Shown here: one piece after another, positions 13,383 to 23,615 of the stretch | Layout: each line of letters opens with the position of its first letter | Position numbering within the stretch: the first letter of the stretch is position 1 | Origin: JACCZR01 sp963830065 | Lineage (GTDB): Bacteria > Actinomycetota > Thermoleophilia > Solirubrobacterales > Thermoleophilaceae | Length of the DNA: 64,000 bases | Direction of reading: 5' to 3' | Assembly: GCA_963830065.1 (NCBI GenBank) | Contig: CAWHLA010000010.1 | Span: 62,001-126,000, forward strand | Translations under genes and position numbers: made by a program | Notes under the pieces: generated by a model | Databases searched by the model: none | Told to the model about the DNA's origin: nothing | Seen by the model: only the letters and a program-made list of their open reading frames with translations

Positions 13383-13460
13383 GGCGAGGGCAGGTTATCC
13401 CGCATCCACAGCGAACCTGGGGCCAAGGTGTCCTTCGGTACCCTCGCTCCTCCCCGCACC

Positions 13461-14762
13461 ATGGAAAAGTTCGTGATCGAAGGCGGTTACCCGCTGTCCG
13501 GAACGGTGGATCCGGCGGGTAACAAGAACGCCGCGCTGCCCGTGCTGGCAGCCACACTCCTCACCGAGGAGGAAGTCGTGCTGCGCAACGTCCCGCGCAT
13601 CCGCGACGTGGAGGCGATGGCCGAGCTGCTGTCGCGCCTGGGTGTGTCGGTCGAGTGGCGCGGGGACAACGTGCTCGCGCTCCAGGCCGACCGGGTGACC
13701 GACACCGAGGCCGACCCCGAGCTGTCCGAGCGCATCCGCGCCTCCTTCCTGTTGGCCGGGCCCCTGCTGGCCCGCTTCGGCCACTGCGAGATGCCACCGC
13801 CGGGCGGCGACGTCATCGGCCGCCGGCGCCTCGACCCCCACCTCGACGCCTTCCGCGCTCTCGGGGCCGACGTGTCCTCCAACGGCCGCTTCCGGCTCGA
13901 GGCGCCCCCCGGAGGCCTGCGCGCTTGTGACTTCTTCATGGACGAGCCCTCGGTGATGGGCACCGAGAACGCGCTCATGGCAGCCGCGTTGACCCCCGGC
14001 TCCACCGTCATCCGCAACGCCGCCTCCGAGCCCCACGTGCAGGACCTGTGCCGGCTGCTGCTTCAGATGGGCGCGCGGGTGGAGGGCATCGGCACCAACC
14101 AGCTGGTGGTCCACGGCCAGGAGTCGCTCGGCGGGGCGGACTTCGCCATCGGCCCGGACTACATCGAGGTCGGCTCGTTCATCGCGCTGGCCGCCTGCAC
14201 CGGCGGCGAGCTGCGCATCCGCGACTGCAACCCCGACGACCTGCGCATGACCCGCCTGGCCTTCGAGCGGCTGGGCTGCCGGATCGAGTTCGACGGCGAG
14301 GACGTGCTGGTCCCCGGCGGCCAACGGCTGCGCATCCGCGACGACGAGGGCGAAGCGGTCTCCAAGATCGAGGACGGCCCCTGGCCCGCCTTCCCGGCCG
14401 ACCTCACCTCCATCGCCCTGGCCATCGCCACCCAGTCCGAAGGCCTCATCCTCATCCACGAGAAGATGTTCGAGAACCGCCTGTTCTTCGTCGACAAGCT
14501 CGTCTCCATGGGCGCTCGGGTACTGCTGTGCGATCCGCATCGCGCGGTCGTCAGCGGCCCGAGCCGGCTTCACGGCGAGCGCATGGAGAGCCCGGACATC
14601 CGGGCAGGCATGGCGATGCTCATCGCGGCGCTGTGCGCCGAGGGCACCTCGGAGATCGGCAACGTCCGCCAGATCGACCGGGGCTACGAGCGCATCGACG
14701 AGCGGCTGCGGACCCTGGGCGCGCACATCGAGCGCGTGGCCGCAGAGCGCGTCCCCGCCTAG
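13461..14762 (+). CDS. murA: UDP-N-acetylglucosamine 1-carboxyvinyltransferase
   Basis: Catalyses the first committed step of peptidoglycan synthesis: enolpyruvyl transfer from PEP to UDP-GlcNAc. 433 residues, normal length. The start ATG at 13461 gives the typical MEKFVIEGG opening. Lys22-Asn23 (GNKNAALPVLA) are the conserved substrate residues. The active-site loop reads PPPGGDVIGRRRL, so the usual catalytic Cys (Cys115 in E. coli) is Asp117. The same Cys-to-Asp change gives natural fosfomycin resistance in mycobacteria. First gene of the histidine/cell-wall run, with a 15-base gap to hisZ. Confidence 0.96.
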   Translation: MEKFVIEGGYPLSGTVDPAGNKNAALPVLAATLLTEEEVVLRNVPRIRDVEAMAELLSRLGVSVEWRGDNVLALQADRVTDTEADPELSERIRASFLLAGPLLARFGHCEMPPPGGDVIGRRRLDPHLDAFRALGADVSSNGRFRLEAPPGGLRACDFFMDEPSVMGTENALMAAALTPGSTVIRNAASEPHVQDLCRLLLQMGARVEGIGTNQLVVHGQESLGGADFAIGPDYIEVGSFIALAACTGGELRIRDCNPDDLRMTRLAFERLGCRIEFDGEDVLVPGGQRLRIRDDEGEAVSKIEDGPWPAFPADLTSIALAIATQSEGLILIHEKMFENRLFFVDKLVSMGARVLLCDPHRAVVSGPSRLHGERMESPDIRAGMAMLIAALCAEGTSEIGNVRQIDRGYERIDERLRTLGAHIERVAAERVPA

Positions 14763-14777
14763 ATTCAGGGGCTCCCA

Positions 14778-15743
14778 ATGAGCTACCCGATCCCGCCCGG
14801 GACGCGCGACGTCCTGCCCGACGAGATGCTCGAGCTGCGCGAGCTGACCCAGGGCCTCAGCAACACCTTCCGCGATGCCGGCTACGGCGAGGTCTGGACG
14901 CCCGCGCTCGAGTACGAGCAGACCCTGCGCACCGGGGACGAGGGGGGCGCCGGAGCGGGGTACCGGCTGTTCGACGAGCAGGGGGAGGTGCTCGCGCTTC
15001 GCTCCGACATGACGATTCCCATCGCGCGGGTCGTCGCCACCCGTCTCGGCGAGGCCGAGCCGCCCCTGCGGCTGTGCTACTTCGGCCACGCCTACCGCGC
15101 CGCCGAGCGGCGCACGGCCGAGCTGCGCGAGTTCCTCCAGGGGGGCATCGAGCTGATCGGCCTGCCCGGGGCCGCGGGCGAGGCCGAGGTGATTGCCCTG
15201 ATCGAGGACGCGCTGGACCGCGCGGGCCTGCGCCGCCACCGCGTGGGGGTGGGGGACGGGACGCTGTTCGCCCGCCTGCTCGACGAGGCGGAGGTGCCCA
15301 CCGAGGCGCGGGACGAGCTGGTCGGCCTGCTGTCCGCGCGTGACTTGGTGGGCCTCGAGCGCCGGGTCCAGACGCTGGGGTTGAGCGAGGCCACGTGCGA
15401 GCGGCTCGTGTCGATCCCCTCCCTTCGAGGCGGGGTGGAGGTGCTCGACGCCGCGGGCGATGCGGTGGACAGCCTGCGCGAGCTCCACGAGCTGCTGGCC
15501 GAACGAGGAATCGCCGACCGCGTGATCTTCGACCTCGGCCTGGTGCGCTCGCTGAGCTACTACACCGGCCCGGTCTTCGAGGTGTACGACCCGGCCGTGG
15601 GATTCGCCCTCGGCGGCGGCGGGCGATACGACGACCTGATCGGGCGCTTCGGGCGGCCGCTGCCCGCATGCGGCGTCGCCCTGGACGTGGGGCGCGTGCA
15701 CCTGGCCCAGGCGGCCGAGGAAGGCCTGGAGGGGCCGCGATGA
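14778..15743 (+). CDS. hisZ: ATP phosphoribosyltransferase regulatory subunit
   Basis: 321 residues resembling a class II histidyl-tRNA synthetase catalytic core without the anticodon-binding domain. It opens with YPIPPGTRDVLPDE, followed by LRSDMTIPIARVVATR, and has LSYYTGPVFEVY and LGGGGRYDDLIGRFG near the end. HisZ does not charge tRNA; it forms a hetero-octamer with short-form HisG and confers histidine feedback. The immediately following hisG is the short form, which settles the assignment. A full hisS must lie elsewhere. Confidence 0.93.
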   Translation: MSYPIPPGTRDVLPDEMLELRELTQGLSNTFRDAGYGEVWTPALEYEQTLRTGDEGGAGAGYRLFDEQGEVLALRSDMTIPIARVVATRLGEAEPPLRLCYFGHAYRAAERRTAELREFLQGGIELIGLPGAAGEAEVIALIEDALDRAGLRRHRVGVGDGTLFARLLDEAEVPTEARDELVGLLSARDLVGLERRVQTLGLSEATCERLVSIPSLRGGVEVLDAAGDAVDSLRELHELLAERGIADRVIFDLGLVRSLSYYTGPVFEVYDPAVGFALGGGGRYDDLIGRFGRPLPACGVALDVGRVHLAQAAEEGLEGPR

Positions 15744-16372
15744 GCGCGCCGCTGACTATCGCCGTGCCCCGCGGAGCGCTGTTCGCAGAGGCGCTCGACC
15801 TGCTCGACCGCCTGGAGATCGACACCGCCGACGTGCGCAGCAACGACCGGCGGCTGTGGTTCGCCGACGCGGGCATCGTGACCGTGCGCCCCAGCGACGT
15901 GCCCACCTACGTGGAGCACGGCGCGGCGGACCTCGGCATCACCGGCAAGGACGTGCTGGCCGAGCGGTCTGACACCGACGTGTACGAGCTGGTCGACCTG
16001 GGCTTCGGCTACTGCCGGATGGTGGTGGCCGCACGCGAGGGCGAGGACTCGCTGGGGGAATCGCTGCGACGGCTGGGCCGGGTGCGCATCGCGACCAAGT
16101 ACCCGCGCACCGCGGCGGCCTGGTTCGCACGCACCGGGCGCCAGGCCGAGGTGGTCGAGGTCAAGGGGTCGGTCGAGCTCGCCCCGCTGTGCGGCCTGGC
16201 CGACGGGATCGTGGACCTCACCGCCACCGGCCGGACCCTGGTGGAGAACGGGCTGGAGATCGTCGAGGAGATCGCGCCGAGCACGGCGCGCCTGGTGGCC
16301 AACCCGGTGGCGCACAAGCTCAAGGCGGGTGCCGTCGACGACCTGGTTGCCCGGATCCGGGGGCTCTCGTGA
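15740..16372 (+). CDS. hisG: ATP phosphoribosyltransferase, short form
   Basis: 210 residues. Condenses ATP with PRPP in the first step of histidine synthesis. The length shows the short form, lacking the C-terminal regulatory domain and depending on HisZ. Recognisable parts are LTIAVPRGALF at the start, GAADLGITGKDVL, and the PRPP-binding-type segment GLADGIVDLTATGRTLVENGL. The ATG overlaps the hisZ stop (ATGA) and the stop overlaps hisD (GTGA), indicating coupled translation of the complex. Confidence 0.95.
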   Translation: MSAPLTIAVPRGALFAEALDLLDRLEIDTADVRSNDRRLWFADAGIVTVRPSDVPTYVEHGAADLGITGKDVLAERSDTDVYELVDLGFGYCRMVVAAREGEDSLGESLRRLGRVRIATKYPRTAAAWFARTGRQAEVVEVKGSVELAPLCGLADGIVDLTATGRTLVENGLEIVEEIAPSTARLVANPVAHKLKAGAVDDLVARIRGLS

Positions 16373-17535
16373 GCGTCGAGGCCGACGTCCGAGCGATCCT
16401 CGACGAGGTGCGCAGCGACGGCGACGCCGCCGTGGTGCGCCTCACCAAGCGGTTCGACCACGCCGAGCTCGGCCCCGAGGAGCTGCGGGTGGACGCGCGC
16501 GAGGTGGAGGCCTCGCTCGGTGTGCTCGAGCCCGCGGTGCTGGAGGGCCTGCGGCTGGCCGTGGACAACGTTCGCGCCGTGGCCCGGGCGCAGCTGCGCG
16601 AGCCGGTGGTGGTCGACCTTCCCCAGGGCCAGGGCGTGGAGATAGCCGAGGTGCCGGTACGCCGGGTGGGCGTCTACGCGCCCGGCGGGCGCGCCGCGTA
16701 TCCGTCGACCGTGATCATGTGTGCGGTGACCGCGCGTGCTGCTGGTGTCGAGGAGGTGGCGGTGTGCGCCCCGCCCGGGCCCGAGGGGCGCGCCCATCCC
16801 GTCGTGCTGGCCGCGTGCGTGCTGGCTGGGGTGGTCGAGGTCTACCGGATGGGCGGCGCCCAGGCCATCGGCGCGCTGGCCTACGGGACCGAGTCGGTGC
16901 CCGCGGTCGACGTGGTGGTGGGGCCGGGCAACGCCTACGTGCGCGAGGCCAAGCGCCAGGTGGCGGGCGAGGTGGGCATCGACAGCTTGGCCGGGCCGAG
17001 CGAGCTGGCCGTGGTGGCCACCGCCGGCGCGGACCCCGAGCTGATCGCGCTCGACCTGATGGCGCAGGCCGAGCACGGCGAGGACTCGGTGCTGACCTTG
17101 GTCTGCCCGGACGCCTCGCTGCGCGACGCCGTGGTGGAGCGCTATGGCGACTCCGGTCCCCGGCTGCGCGTGCTGGCCGCTCCTGACGCGTGGGAGGCCG
17201 TGCGGCTGGCCGACTCGCTGGCGCCTGAGCACCTTCAGCTGATGGGCGAGGAGGCGGAGTCCCTGGCCGACCTCGTGCGCAGCGCGGGCTGCCTGTTCGT
17301 GGGCCGCAACGCGACCACCGCCTTCGGCGACTACGTGGCGGGGTCCAACCACGTGCTTCCCACCGGAGGCGCGGCCCGGTTCTCCTCGGCGCTGTCGCCG
17401 GCCACCTTCCGGCGGCGGATGGCGCGCGTGACCGTCTCCGACGGCGCGGCCGCGCGCCTGGCTCCCGCGGGTGCTGCGGTGGCGCGAGCGGAGGGATTTC
17501 CGGTGCACGCCGAGTCGATGGAGCGGCGGGCGTGA
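16369..17535 (+). CDS. hisD: Histidinol dehydrogenase
   Basis: 388 residues. Oxidises L-histidinol to L-histidine in two NAD-dependent steps. Signatures are RRVGVYAPGGRAAYPSTV, VGPGNAYVREAKRQV, the zinc-site segment MAQAEHGEDS, and SLAPEHLQL. It is shorter than the usual ~430 residues because the N-terminus starts close to the core (GTG at 16369 overlapping the hisG stop). All the catalytic segments are present. Confidence 0.95.
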   Translation: MSVEADVRAILDEVRSDGDAAVVRLTKRFDHAELGPEELRVDAREVEASLGVLEPAVLEGLRLAVDNVRAVARAQLREPVVVDLPQGQGVEIAEVPVRRVGVYAPGGRAAYPSTVIMCAVTARAAGVEEVAVCAPPGPEGRAHPVVLAACVLAGVVEVYRMGGAQAIGALAYGTESVPAVDVVVGPGNAYVREAKRQVAGEVGIDSLAGPSELAVVATAGADPELIALDLMAQAEHGEDSVLTLVCPDASLRDAVVERYGDSGPRLRVLAAPDAWEAVRLADSLAPEHLQLMGEEAESLADLVRSAGCLFVGRNATTAFGDYVAGSNHVLPTGGAARFSSALSPATFRRRMARVTVSDGAAARLAPAGAAVARAEGFPVHAESMERRA

Positions 17536-18116
17536 GCCGCTCGGCTGACATCTCGCGTGCTACCGGCGAGACGGACGTCCGGCTCGCCCTGGACCTCGAC
17601 GGGAGCGGCGCCGGCGAACGCGAGACCGGAGTCGGGTTCTTCGACCACATGCTCGACGCCGTGGCGCGCCACGGCGGATTCGACCTGGACGTCCGGGTCT
17701 CGGGAGACCTGGAGACCGGGCCGCACCACACCGTCGAGGACACTGGCCTGGCCTTCGGCGCGGCGTTGGACGAGGCGCTCGGCGACCGTGCGGGCATCGA
17801 GCGCTACGGCCACGCCGTGGTGCCGATGGACGAGGCCCGGGCCAGCGCGGCGATCGACCTGTCGGGGCGGCCCTTCACCGCCTTCGAGGCCGACGTGCCG
17901 CCCGTCCGCATCGGCGACTTCGACGCCGACCTCGCGGAGGAGTTCTTCCGCGCGGTAGCCAACACGGCCAAGCTGACGCTGCACCTGCGCCTGGAGGCGG
18001 GCACCAACACCCACCACATCGTGGAGGCGCTGTTCAAGGCGTTCGCGCGAGCGCTGCGCGCCGCCGTGGCCGAGACCGGCAGCGAGGGAGTGCCTTCGAC
18101 GAAGGGGATCCTGTGA
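17532..18116 (+). CDS. hisB: Imidazoleglycerol-phosphate dehydratase
   Basis: 194 residues, the monofunctional dehydratase without the HisB phosphatase domain. Signatures are VGFFDHMLDAVARHGGFDL, GPHHTVEDTGLAFGAAL and THHIVEALFKAFARAL, with the two Mn-binding His clusters (DHM/HHTVED and HH). The GTG overlaps the hisD stop. A histidinol-phosphate phosphatase must be encoded elsewhere. Confidence 0.95.
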   Translation: MSRSADISRATGETDVRLALDLDGSGAGERETGVGFFDHMLDAVARHGGFDLDVRVSGDLETGPHHTVEDTGLAFGAALDEALGDRAGIERYGHAVVPMDEARASAAIDLSGRPFTAFEADVPPVRIGDFDADLAEEFFRAVANTAKLTLHLRLEAGTNTHHIVEALFKAFARALRAAVAETGSEGVPSTKGIL

Positions 18117-18721
18117 TCGCGATCCTCGACTACGGGATGGGCAACCTGCGCTCGGTCGAGAAGGCCATCGAGCACGTCGGGGTCGAGGCGCTGCGCACGC
18201 GCGACCACGAGGTGGTCCGGCGCGCCGACGGAGTGGTGCTGCCTGGCGTGGGGGCCTTCCCGCGCGCGATGGAGGGCGTGCGGTCGCTCGGGTTCGACGA
18301 TCTGCTCCGGGAGCGGGTGGAGGCGCGTGTGCCCGTTCTGGGCCTGTGCGTCGGTATGCAGTTGTTGTTCGAGTCCTCGGTGGAGCTCGGAGGCGCGGTG
18401 GGAATCGGGCTACTAGGGGGTCAGGTTCAGGCGCTCGAGGCTGACGGGCTCAAGGTCCCGCAGATCGGGTGGAACCCGGTGTCTTGGGAGCGACCCAGTG
18501 AGTTGACCGAGGGGCTGCCGGACCCGTGTCCCTTCTACCACGTGCACTCCTTCGCTCCGCGGCCGCTGAACGGCGACGTGGTGGGCACCGCCACCTACGG
18601 CGGCGAGTTCGCCAGCGTGGTGGCGCGCCCGCCGGTGTACGGGGTCCAGTTTCACCCCGAGAAGTCTGGGCCCGACGGGCTGGCGCTGCTTCGCAACTTC
18701 GCGCGCCTGTGCGCCGCATGA
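18113..18721 (+). CDS. hisH: Imidazole glycerol phosphate synthase, glutaminase subunit
   Basis: 202 residues, a class I glutamine amidotransferase. It delivers ammonia to HisF. The nucleophile Cys is in GLCVGMQLLFE (Cys79), and the catalytic His/Glu pair is in VQFHPEKSG near the end. LDYGMGNLRSVEKA is the usual N-terminus. The GTG overlaps the hisB stop and the stop overlaps hisA (ATGA). Confidence 0.95.
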   Translation: MIAILDYGMGNLRSVEKAIEHVGVEALRTRDHEVVRRADGVVLPGVGAFPRAMEGVRSLGFDDLLRERVEARVPVLGLCVGMQLLFESSVELGGAVGIGLLGGQVQALEADGLKVPQIGWNPVSWERPSELTEGLPDPCPFYHVHSFAPRPLNGDVVGTATYGGEFASVVARPPVYGVQFHPEKSGPDGLALLRNFARLCAA

Positions 18722-19439
18722 TCCTCCTGCCCGCGGTGGACATCCGCGACGGCCGCGCGGTGCGCCTGCAGCAGGGCGACTTCGCGCGCGAGACGGTCTA
18801 CGGAGAGGACCCCGTCGAGGCCGCGCGCGACTTCGGCGTGGCCGGCGCCCGGGCGCTGCACGTGGTCGACCTGGACGGCGCGCGCGACGGCGAGCCGGCC
18901 AACCTGGGTCACGCGGAGCGAATCGTGCGCGAGCTGGGGCTGCCGGTTCAGTACGGGGGTGGACTGCGCTCGCTGCATTCGATCAACCGGGCGTTGGGCG
19001 CGGGTGTGGAGCGCGTGATTCTCGGGACCGCTGCGCTCACCGACGTGGATTTCCTCGAGCAGGCGCTGGGCGACTTCCGCGACCGCCTGGCGGTGGGGGT
19101 GGACGTGCGCAGCGGCCGGGTCGCCGTGAAGGGGTGGACCGAAGACGCAACGGGGGAGCCCGAGCAGGTGCTGGGCGAGCTGTTCGACCGGGGGGTTCAG
19201 CGGGTGGTCTACACCTCGGTCGAGCGCGACGGGATGCTCGAGGGCCCGGACTTCTCCGAAGTCCAGCGCGTGTGCTCCGCGTTCCCCGGCGAGATCGTGT
19301 ACTCGGGGGGTATCGGTTCGCTGGACGACCTGCGCGGGCTAGTGGGGTTGGGTCTGTCCAACCTGGTCGGCGTGATCTCCGGCAAGGCGCTGTACGAGGG
19401 ACGGTTCGGCGTGGCCGAGGCCCAGGCGGTGCTCGGCTG

Positions 19440-19440
<1 letters not shown>
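18718..19440 (+). CDS. hisA: Phosphoribosylformimino-5-aminoimidazole carboxamide ribotide isomerase
   Basis: 240 residues, a half-barrel-duplicated TIM barrel performing the Amadori rearrangement. LPAVDIRDGRAVRL carries the first catalytic Asp. VQYGGGLRS, YTSVERDGMLEGP and VYSGGIGSLDDL carry phosphate-binding and second catalytic residues. In some Actinobacteria this enzyme is bifunctional (PriA, also TrpF); I cannot decide this from sequence. It overlaps hisH by 4 bases and hisF by 1. Confidence 0.93.
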
Positions 19441-20197
<757 letters not shown>

Positions 20198-20198
<1 letters not shown>

Positions 20199-21418
20199 TG
20201 GACGGCTTGCGCGAGCGGCTGCGGGCCGTTCCGGGCATGGAGCGGCTGCTGCCGCTGCTGGTGGCGCTGCCCCCGGTCCACCTCGTGGGGGGCGCGGTAC
20301 GCGACCTCCTGCTCGACGAGGAGGTCTTCGACCTGGACCTGGCCATCGAGGGCGACGCGGTCGGCGCGGCCCAGGAGCTGGCCGACATGCTCGACGGCCG
20401 CGCCGTCCGGCACGAGCGCTTCGGCACCGCCACGGTCACCGCCGGGGACGGCCTGAGCTTCGACCTGGCCGCCACGCGCCGGGAGACCTACCCCAAGCCG
20501 GGCGCGCTGCCGAAGGTGCGCCCCGCCCCCCTGGAGGAGGACCTGGGCCGGCGGGACTTCGCCGTCAACGCGATCGCGGTCGGCCTGGGCGGCGACGACT
20601 TCGGCCACGTGCGCGACCCCCTCGGGGGCGTCGACGATCTGGAGCAGGGCGTGCTGAGGGTGCTCCACGACCGCTCCTTCATCGACGACCCCACCCGCAT
20701 CCTGCGCGGCGCGCGGTACGAGGCCAGGCTGGACTTCGGCCTGGACTCCGACAGCGAGACGCTCGCGCGCCAGGCGGTGGCCGACGACGCGCTGGGCACA
20801 GTGTCCACCGAGCGGGTGGCCCACGAGCTGCTGCGGCTGCTGGGCGAGACGGAGGCCGGCAGGGCGGTCGACCGCCTGGGCGACCTTGGCGTGGACGTGG
20901 CGCTCCACCCCGAGCTGCACGCCGAGGGCGAGCTGGTGGCGGCCGCCGAGCTCGGTGCGCTCGAGACCGGCGCCGACCGCGTCCTGGCGGGCCTGGCCGC
21001 GCTGGCCGTCCGCTCGCCTGCGCGCCTTGGGGACTGGATCGGCACGCTGGGGCTCGACGCCGGCCGGCGGGAGGCCGCCGCGCGGGCCGCCCGGACCGCC
21101 CCGCTGCTGGCGGGCGAGCTGGCCCGGCCCATGCGGCCCTCGGAGATCCGCGCGCTCCTTCGCCGTGAGCCGCCGGAGGCGCTGGCCCTCGCGCTGGCGC
21201 TGGGGGCGCCCGCCGAGCCCGTGCTGCATTGGGTGGGCGACCTCCAGCACACCCGCCTGGACATCTCGGGCGACGACCTGATCGCGGCCGGCGTCGCGCC
21301 GGGGCCCGCGGTGGGGGCCGCACTGGAGGAGACGCTGCGGCGCACCCTGGACGGCGACGTCGAGGGCCGCGACGAGCAGCTCGAGCTGGCCCTGCGCGTG
21401 GCGCGGGAGGGATCGTGA
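20198..21418 (+). CDS. cca: CCA tRNA nucleotidyltransferase / poly(A) polymerase family
   Basis: 406 residues. Class II nucleotidyltransferase adding or repairing the tRNA 3' CCA end. The head domain has VHLVGGAVRDLLL and the metal-binding FDLDLAIEGD. It continues with LGRRDFAVNAIAVGLGG and DDPTRILRGARYEARL, the neck motif. The C-terminal part is helical with HTRLDISGDDLIAAGV. CCA-adding versus poly(A) activity is not resolvable by eye, though CCA addition is likelier. It is coupled to hisF (TGATG) and pgeF (GTGA). Confidence 0.88.
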
Positions 21419-22113
21419 GCGACCACTTCGACCTCACGCTCCCGGGCGCCCGGGTGGTCTTCTCGACCCGCCGCGGCGGCGTGAGCGAGGGACCGTTCGA
21501 ATCGCTGAACCTGGGGCTGTGGACCGAAGACGAGCCAGATCGGGTGATGGAGAACCGCGACCGCCTCCGCCGCCACGCCGAGGCCGAGCACATCGCGCTG
21601 GGCCGACAGGTCCACGGCGTCGGCCTGCAGGAGTGGACCGCCCGCCCCGGCCCTGGCGACCCACCCGAGGTCGACGGCCACCTCACCCGCGAGCGCGGCC
21701 TCGGCCTGCTGGTACAGGTGGCGGACTGCCTGCCGGTGGCGCTGGTAGCGCCGGACCAGGTGGCGATGCTGCACTGTGGGTGGCGCGGGCTGGCGGGTGG
21801 CATCATCGCCAGCGCGCTCGAGCGCTTCGACGAGCCGCCGGCCGCCGCCATCGGCCCCGGCATCGGGAAGTGCTGCTACGAGGTCGGCGAGGAGGTGGCC
21901 GCCGAGTTTCCTACCTTCGGTAGGACAGGCGGCCGCGTGGGGAAGAGCCATCTCGACCTACGGGGCATCGCGCGCGAGCAGCTGGGCGAGGCGGCCGAGG
22001 TGCTCGAGGTCGACCTATGCACCAGCTGTCATCCGGAGCTGTTCTTCTCCCACCGGCGCGACGGCGGGGTCACGGGCCGCCAGGCCGGGGTGGTGGTCCG
22101 CGATGGATCCTGA
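21415..22113 (+). CDS. pgeF: Laccase-domain protein PgeF/YfiH (peptidoglycan editing factor, purine nucleoside phosphorylase type)
   Basis: 232 residues. The Zn site of the Cu-polyphenol oxidase/laccase family is visible: RQVHGVGL, VADCLPVAL and MLHCGWRGLAGGI supply the His-Cys-His ligands, and GPGIGKCCYEVGEEV follows. Family members cleave purine nucleosides, and E. coli YfiH also prevents wrong amino acids entering peptidoglycan. Position before yggS and sepF matches the usual end of the division cluster. Confidence 0.9.
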   Translation: MSDHFDLTLPGARVVFSTRRGGVSEGPFESLNLGLWTEDEPDRVMENRDRLRRHAEAEHIALGRQVHGVGLQEWTARPGPGDPPEVDGHLTRERGLGLLVQVADCLPVALVAPDQVAMLHCGWRGLAGGIIASALERFDEPPAAAIGPGIGKCCYEVGEEVAAEFPTFGRTGGRVGKSHLDLRGIAREQLGEAAEVLEVDLCTSCHPELFFSHRRDGGVTGRQAGVVVRDGS

Positions 22114-22714
22114 CCGGGTGCGGGAGAACCTCGCGCGGGTGCGTGAGGCGATCGGGCCCGAGGTGGAGGTGCTGGCCGCCATCAAGTACCTCGACGCGGC
22201 CGACCTGCCCGCGCTGGCCGAGGGCGGTGTGACGGTCGTGGGCGAGAACCGGGCCCAGGAGCTGGCCGCCAAGCAGGACGAGCACGGCGACTTGTTCGAG
22301 TCGTGGGACTTCATCGGCGCGCTGCAGAGCCGCAAGGTGAAGGACGTGGCGCCCCGCGTCCGCCTGATTCACTCGGTCGCGAGCGAGTCGGCGCTGAAGC
22401 GCCTGGAGGACGTAGCCGTGCTGATCCAGGTCAACGTGGCCGGGGAGGAGGGCAAGGCGGGGATACCGCCCGACGAGCTGGCCGGCTACATCGAGCGCTG
22501 CCCCGTGCCGGTCACCGGCCTGGCCACGATGCCGCCCTTCGTCGAGCGGGCCGAGGACAACCGCCGCCACTTCGCCCGCCTGGCCGAGCTCGCCGCCGAG
22601 CACGGCCTGGAGCGCCTGTCGATGGGCACCAGCCAGGACTACGAGGTAGCCGCGCAGGAGGGCGCGACCATCGTGCGCCTGGGCTCTGTCCTATTCGACG
22701 CCGTTACGGCGTAG
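22103..22714 (+). CDS. YggS family pyridoxal-phosphate homeostasis protein
   Basis: 203 residues, somewhat short. Alanine-racemase-like barrel without catalytic activity that binds PLP and keeps free PLP low. The PLP Lys lies in VLAAIKYLD, then VVGENRAQEL, WDFIGALQSRKVK, LIQVNVAGEEGKAG and LSMGTSQDYEVAAQEGATIV are the family blocks. The start ATG overlaps pgeF by 11 bases. The 3' end overlaps the opposing hydrolase gene by 24 bases. Confidence 0.92.
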   Translation: MDPDRVRENLARVREAIGPEVEVLAAIKYLDAADLPALAEGGVTVVGENRAQELAAKQDEHGDLFESWDFIGALQSRKVKDVAPRVRLIHSVASESALKRLEDVAVLIQVNVAGEEGKAGIPPDELAGYIERCPVPVTGLATMPPFVERAEDNRRHFARLAELAAEHGLERLSMGTSQDYEVAAQEGATIVRLGSVLFDAVTA

Positions 22715-23542
22715 GAAGTCCTCGATGGCGCGGGAGAGCCGCGCTCCCTGCCAGGCGATCGGCGACTGGTCCTCGTCCTCGACCAGCAGCTCGGCGCTGG
22801 GCAGCCGCTCGGAGTACTCGACGGCGACCTCGTAGGGGTGCAGGCCGTCGGCCTCGTCCCGGCTGGCGATGACCAGCGTGGGGATGTCGAGGTCCTCGAG
22901 CTGGTCCATGCCCTCGAAGGCCGTCGACCACGGGACCACCCGCATGGCGTTGGCCACCGCCTCGAGGTCGGTGTGGGCCTCCATGCGCTGGATCGTTGCC
23001 TCCTTCGCCGTCTCCCGCCACTTCTCGGGCATGTCGTGCGGGATGGCCGTCTCGGCGAACTTCTCCGGCCCGTCGGCCAGCGCGTCGGCCATTTCGATCC
23101 AGATCCGGTCCTTGTCGATCCCGTCGGTGCGCGGGGCGCCTCCGTAGGCGGGCGTGATCTGGACCATCGCCCGCACCCGCTCGGGCTCGCGCAGGGCGAA
23201 GGCGATGGCCGTGGCCGCCCCCATCGAGCTCCCGGCCAGCACGAAGCTCTCCAAGGCGAGCTCGTCGAGCACGGCGTCGAGGTCGGCGCTCAGGTCGGAG
23301 TACTCGTACGCCTTGGGGTCGGGCGCCGCGCTCGAGATGCCGTGCCCGCGAGCGTCGTAGCCGATCAGGCGGTAGCCGTGGCGCAGGAGGTAGTTGGAGC
23401 CCTGGACCACGTGCCGGCGCGTGGCCGACAGGCCGTGCAGCAGGACGATCGCCGGGCCGGCCCCGGCGTCCTCTCCCTGCAGGGTCACCCCGGAGGGCAG
23501 TTCCAGTTCGAGCTCTGTCGAGGTGGGGAGGTGGGTGGACAC
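22691..23542 (-). CDS. Alpha/beta hydrolase-fold protein lacking an obvious catalytic His
   Basis: 283 residues. The oxyanion-hole motif VLLHGLSATRR, the YDARGHGIS loop and the nucleophile elbow AGSSMG (Ser106) are present, with a likely acidic residue in VIASRDEADGLHP. At the end, where the catalytic His normally sits, the sequence is ELLVEDEDQSPIAWQG, with no His in the last ~50 residues. It may therefore be inactive or use a displaced His. It interrupts the plus-strand run between yggS and sepF and is divergent from sepF. Confidence 0.8.
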   Translation of the reverse strand: MSTHLPTSTELELELPSGVTLQGEDAGAGPAIVLLHGLSATRRHVVQGSNYLLRHGYRLIGYDARGHGISSAAPDPKAYEYSDLSADLDAVLDELALESFVLAGSSMGAATAIAFALREPERVRAMVQITPAYGGAPRTDGIDKDRIWIEMADALADGPEKFAETAIPHDMPEKWRETAKEATIQRMEAHTDLEAVANAMRVVPWSTAFEGMDQLEDLDIPTLVIASRDEADGLHPYEVAVEYSERLPSAELLVEDEDQSPIAWQGARLSRAIEDFLRRNGVE

Positions 23543-23615
23543 GGCGGAAGTCCCCTATCTAAGCGATACCGTTCACGAAGGGTTTCTCCCGTTATGGGCG
23601 AAAGATTCCCTCGAT

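Noticed and set aside
13395..15701. 768-codon frame antisense to murA and hisZ
   Set aside because: A GC-bias shadow; murA and hisZ on the plus strand have clear family motifs.
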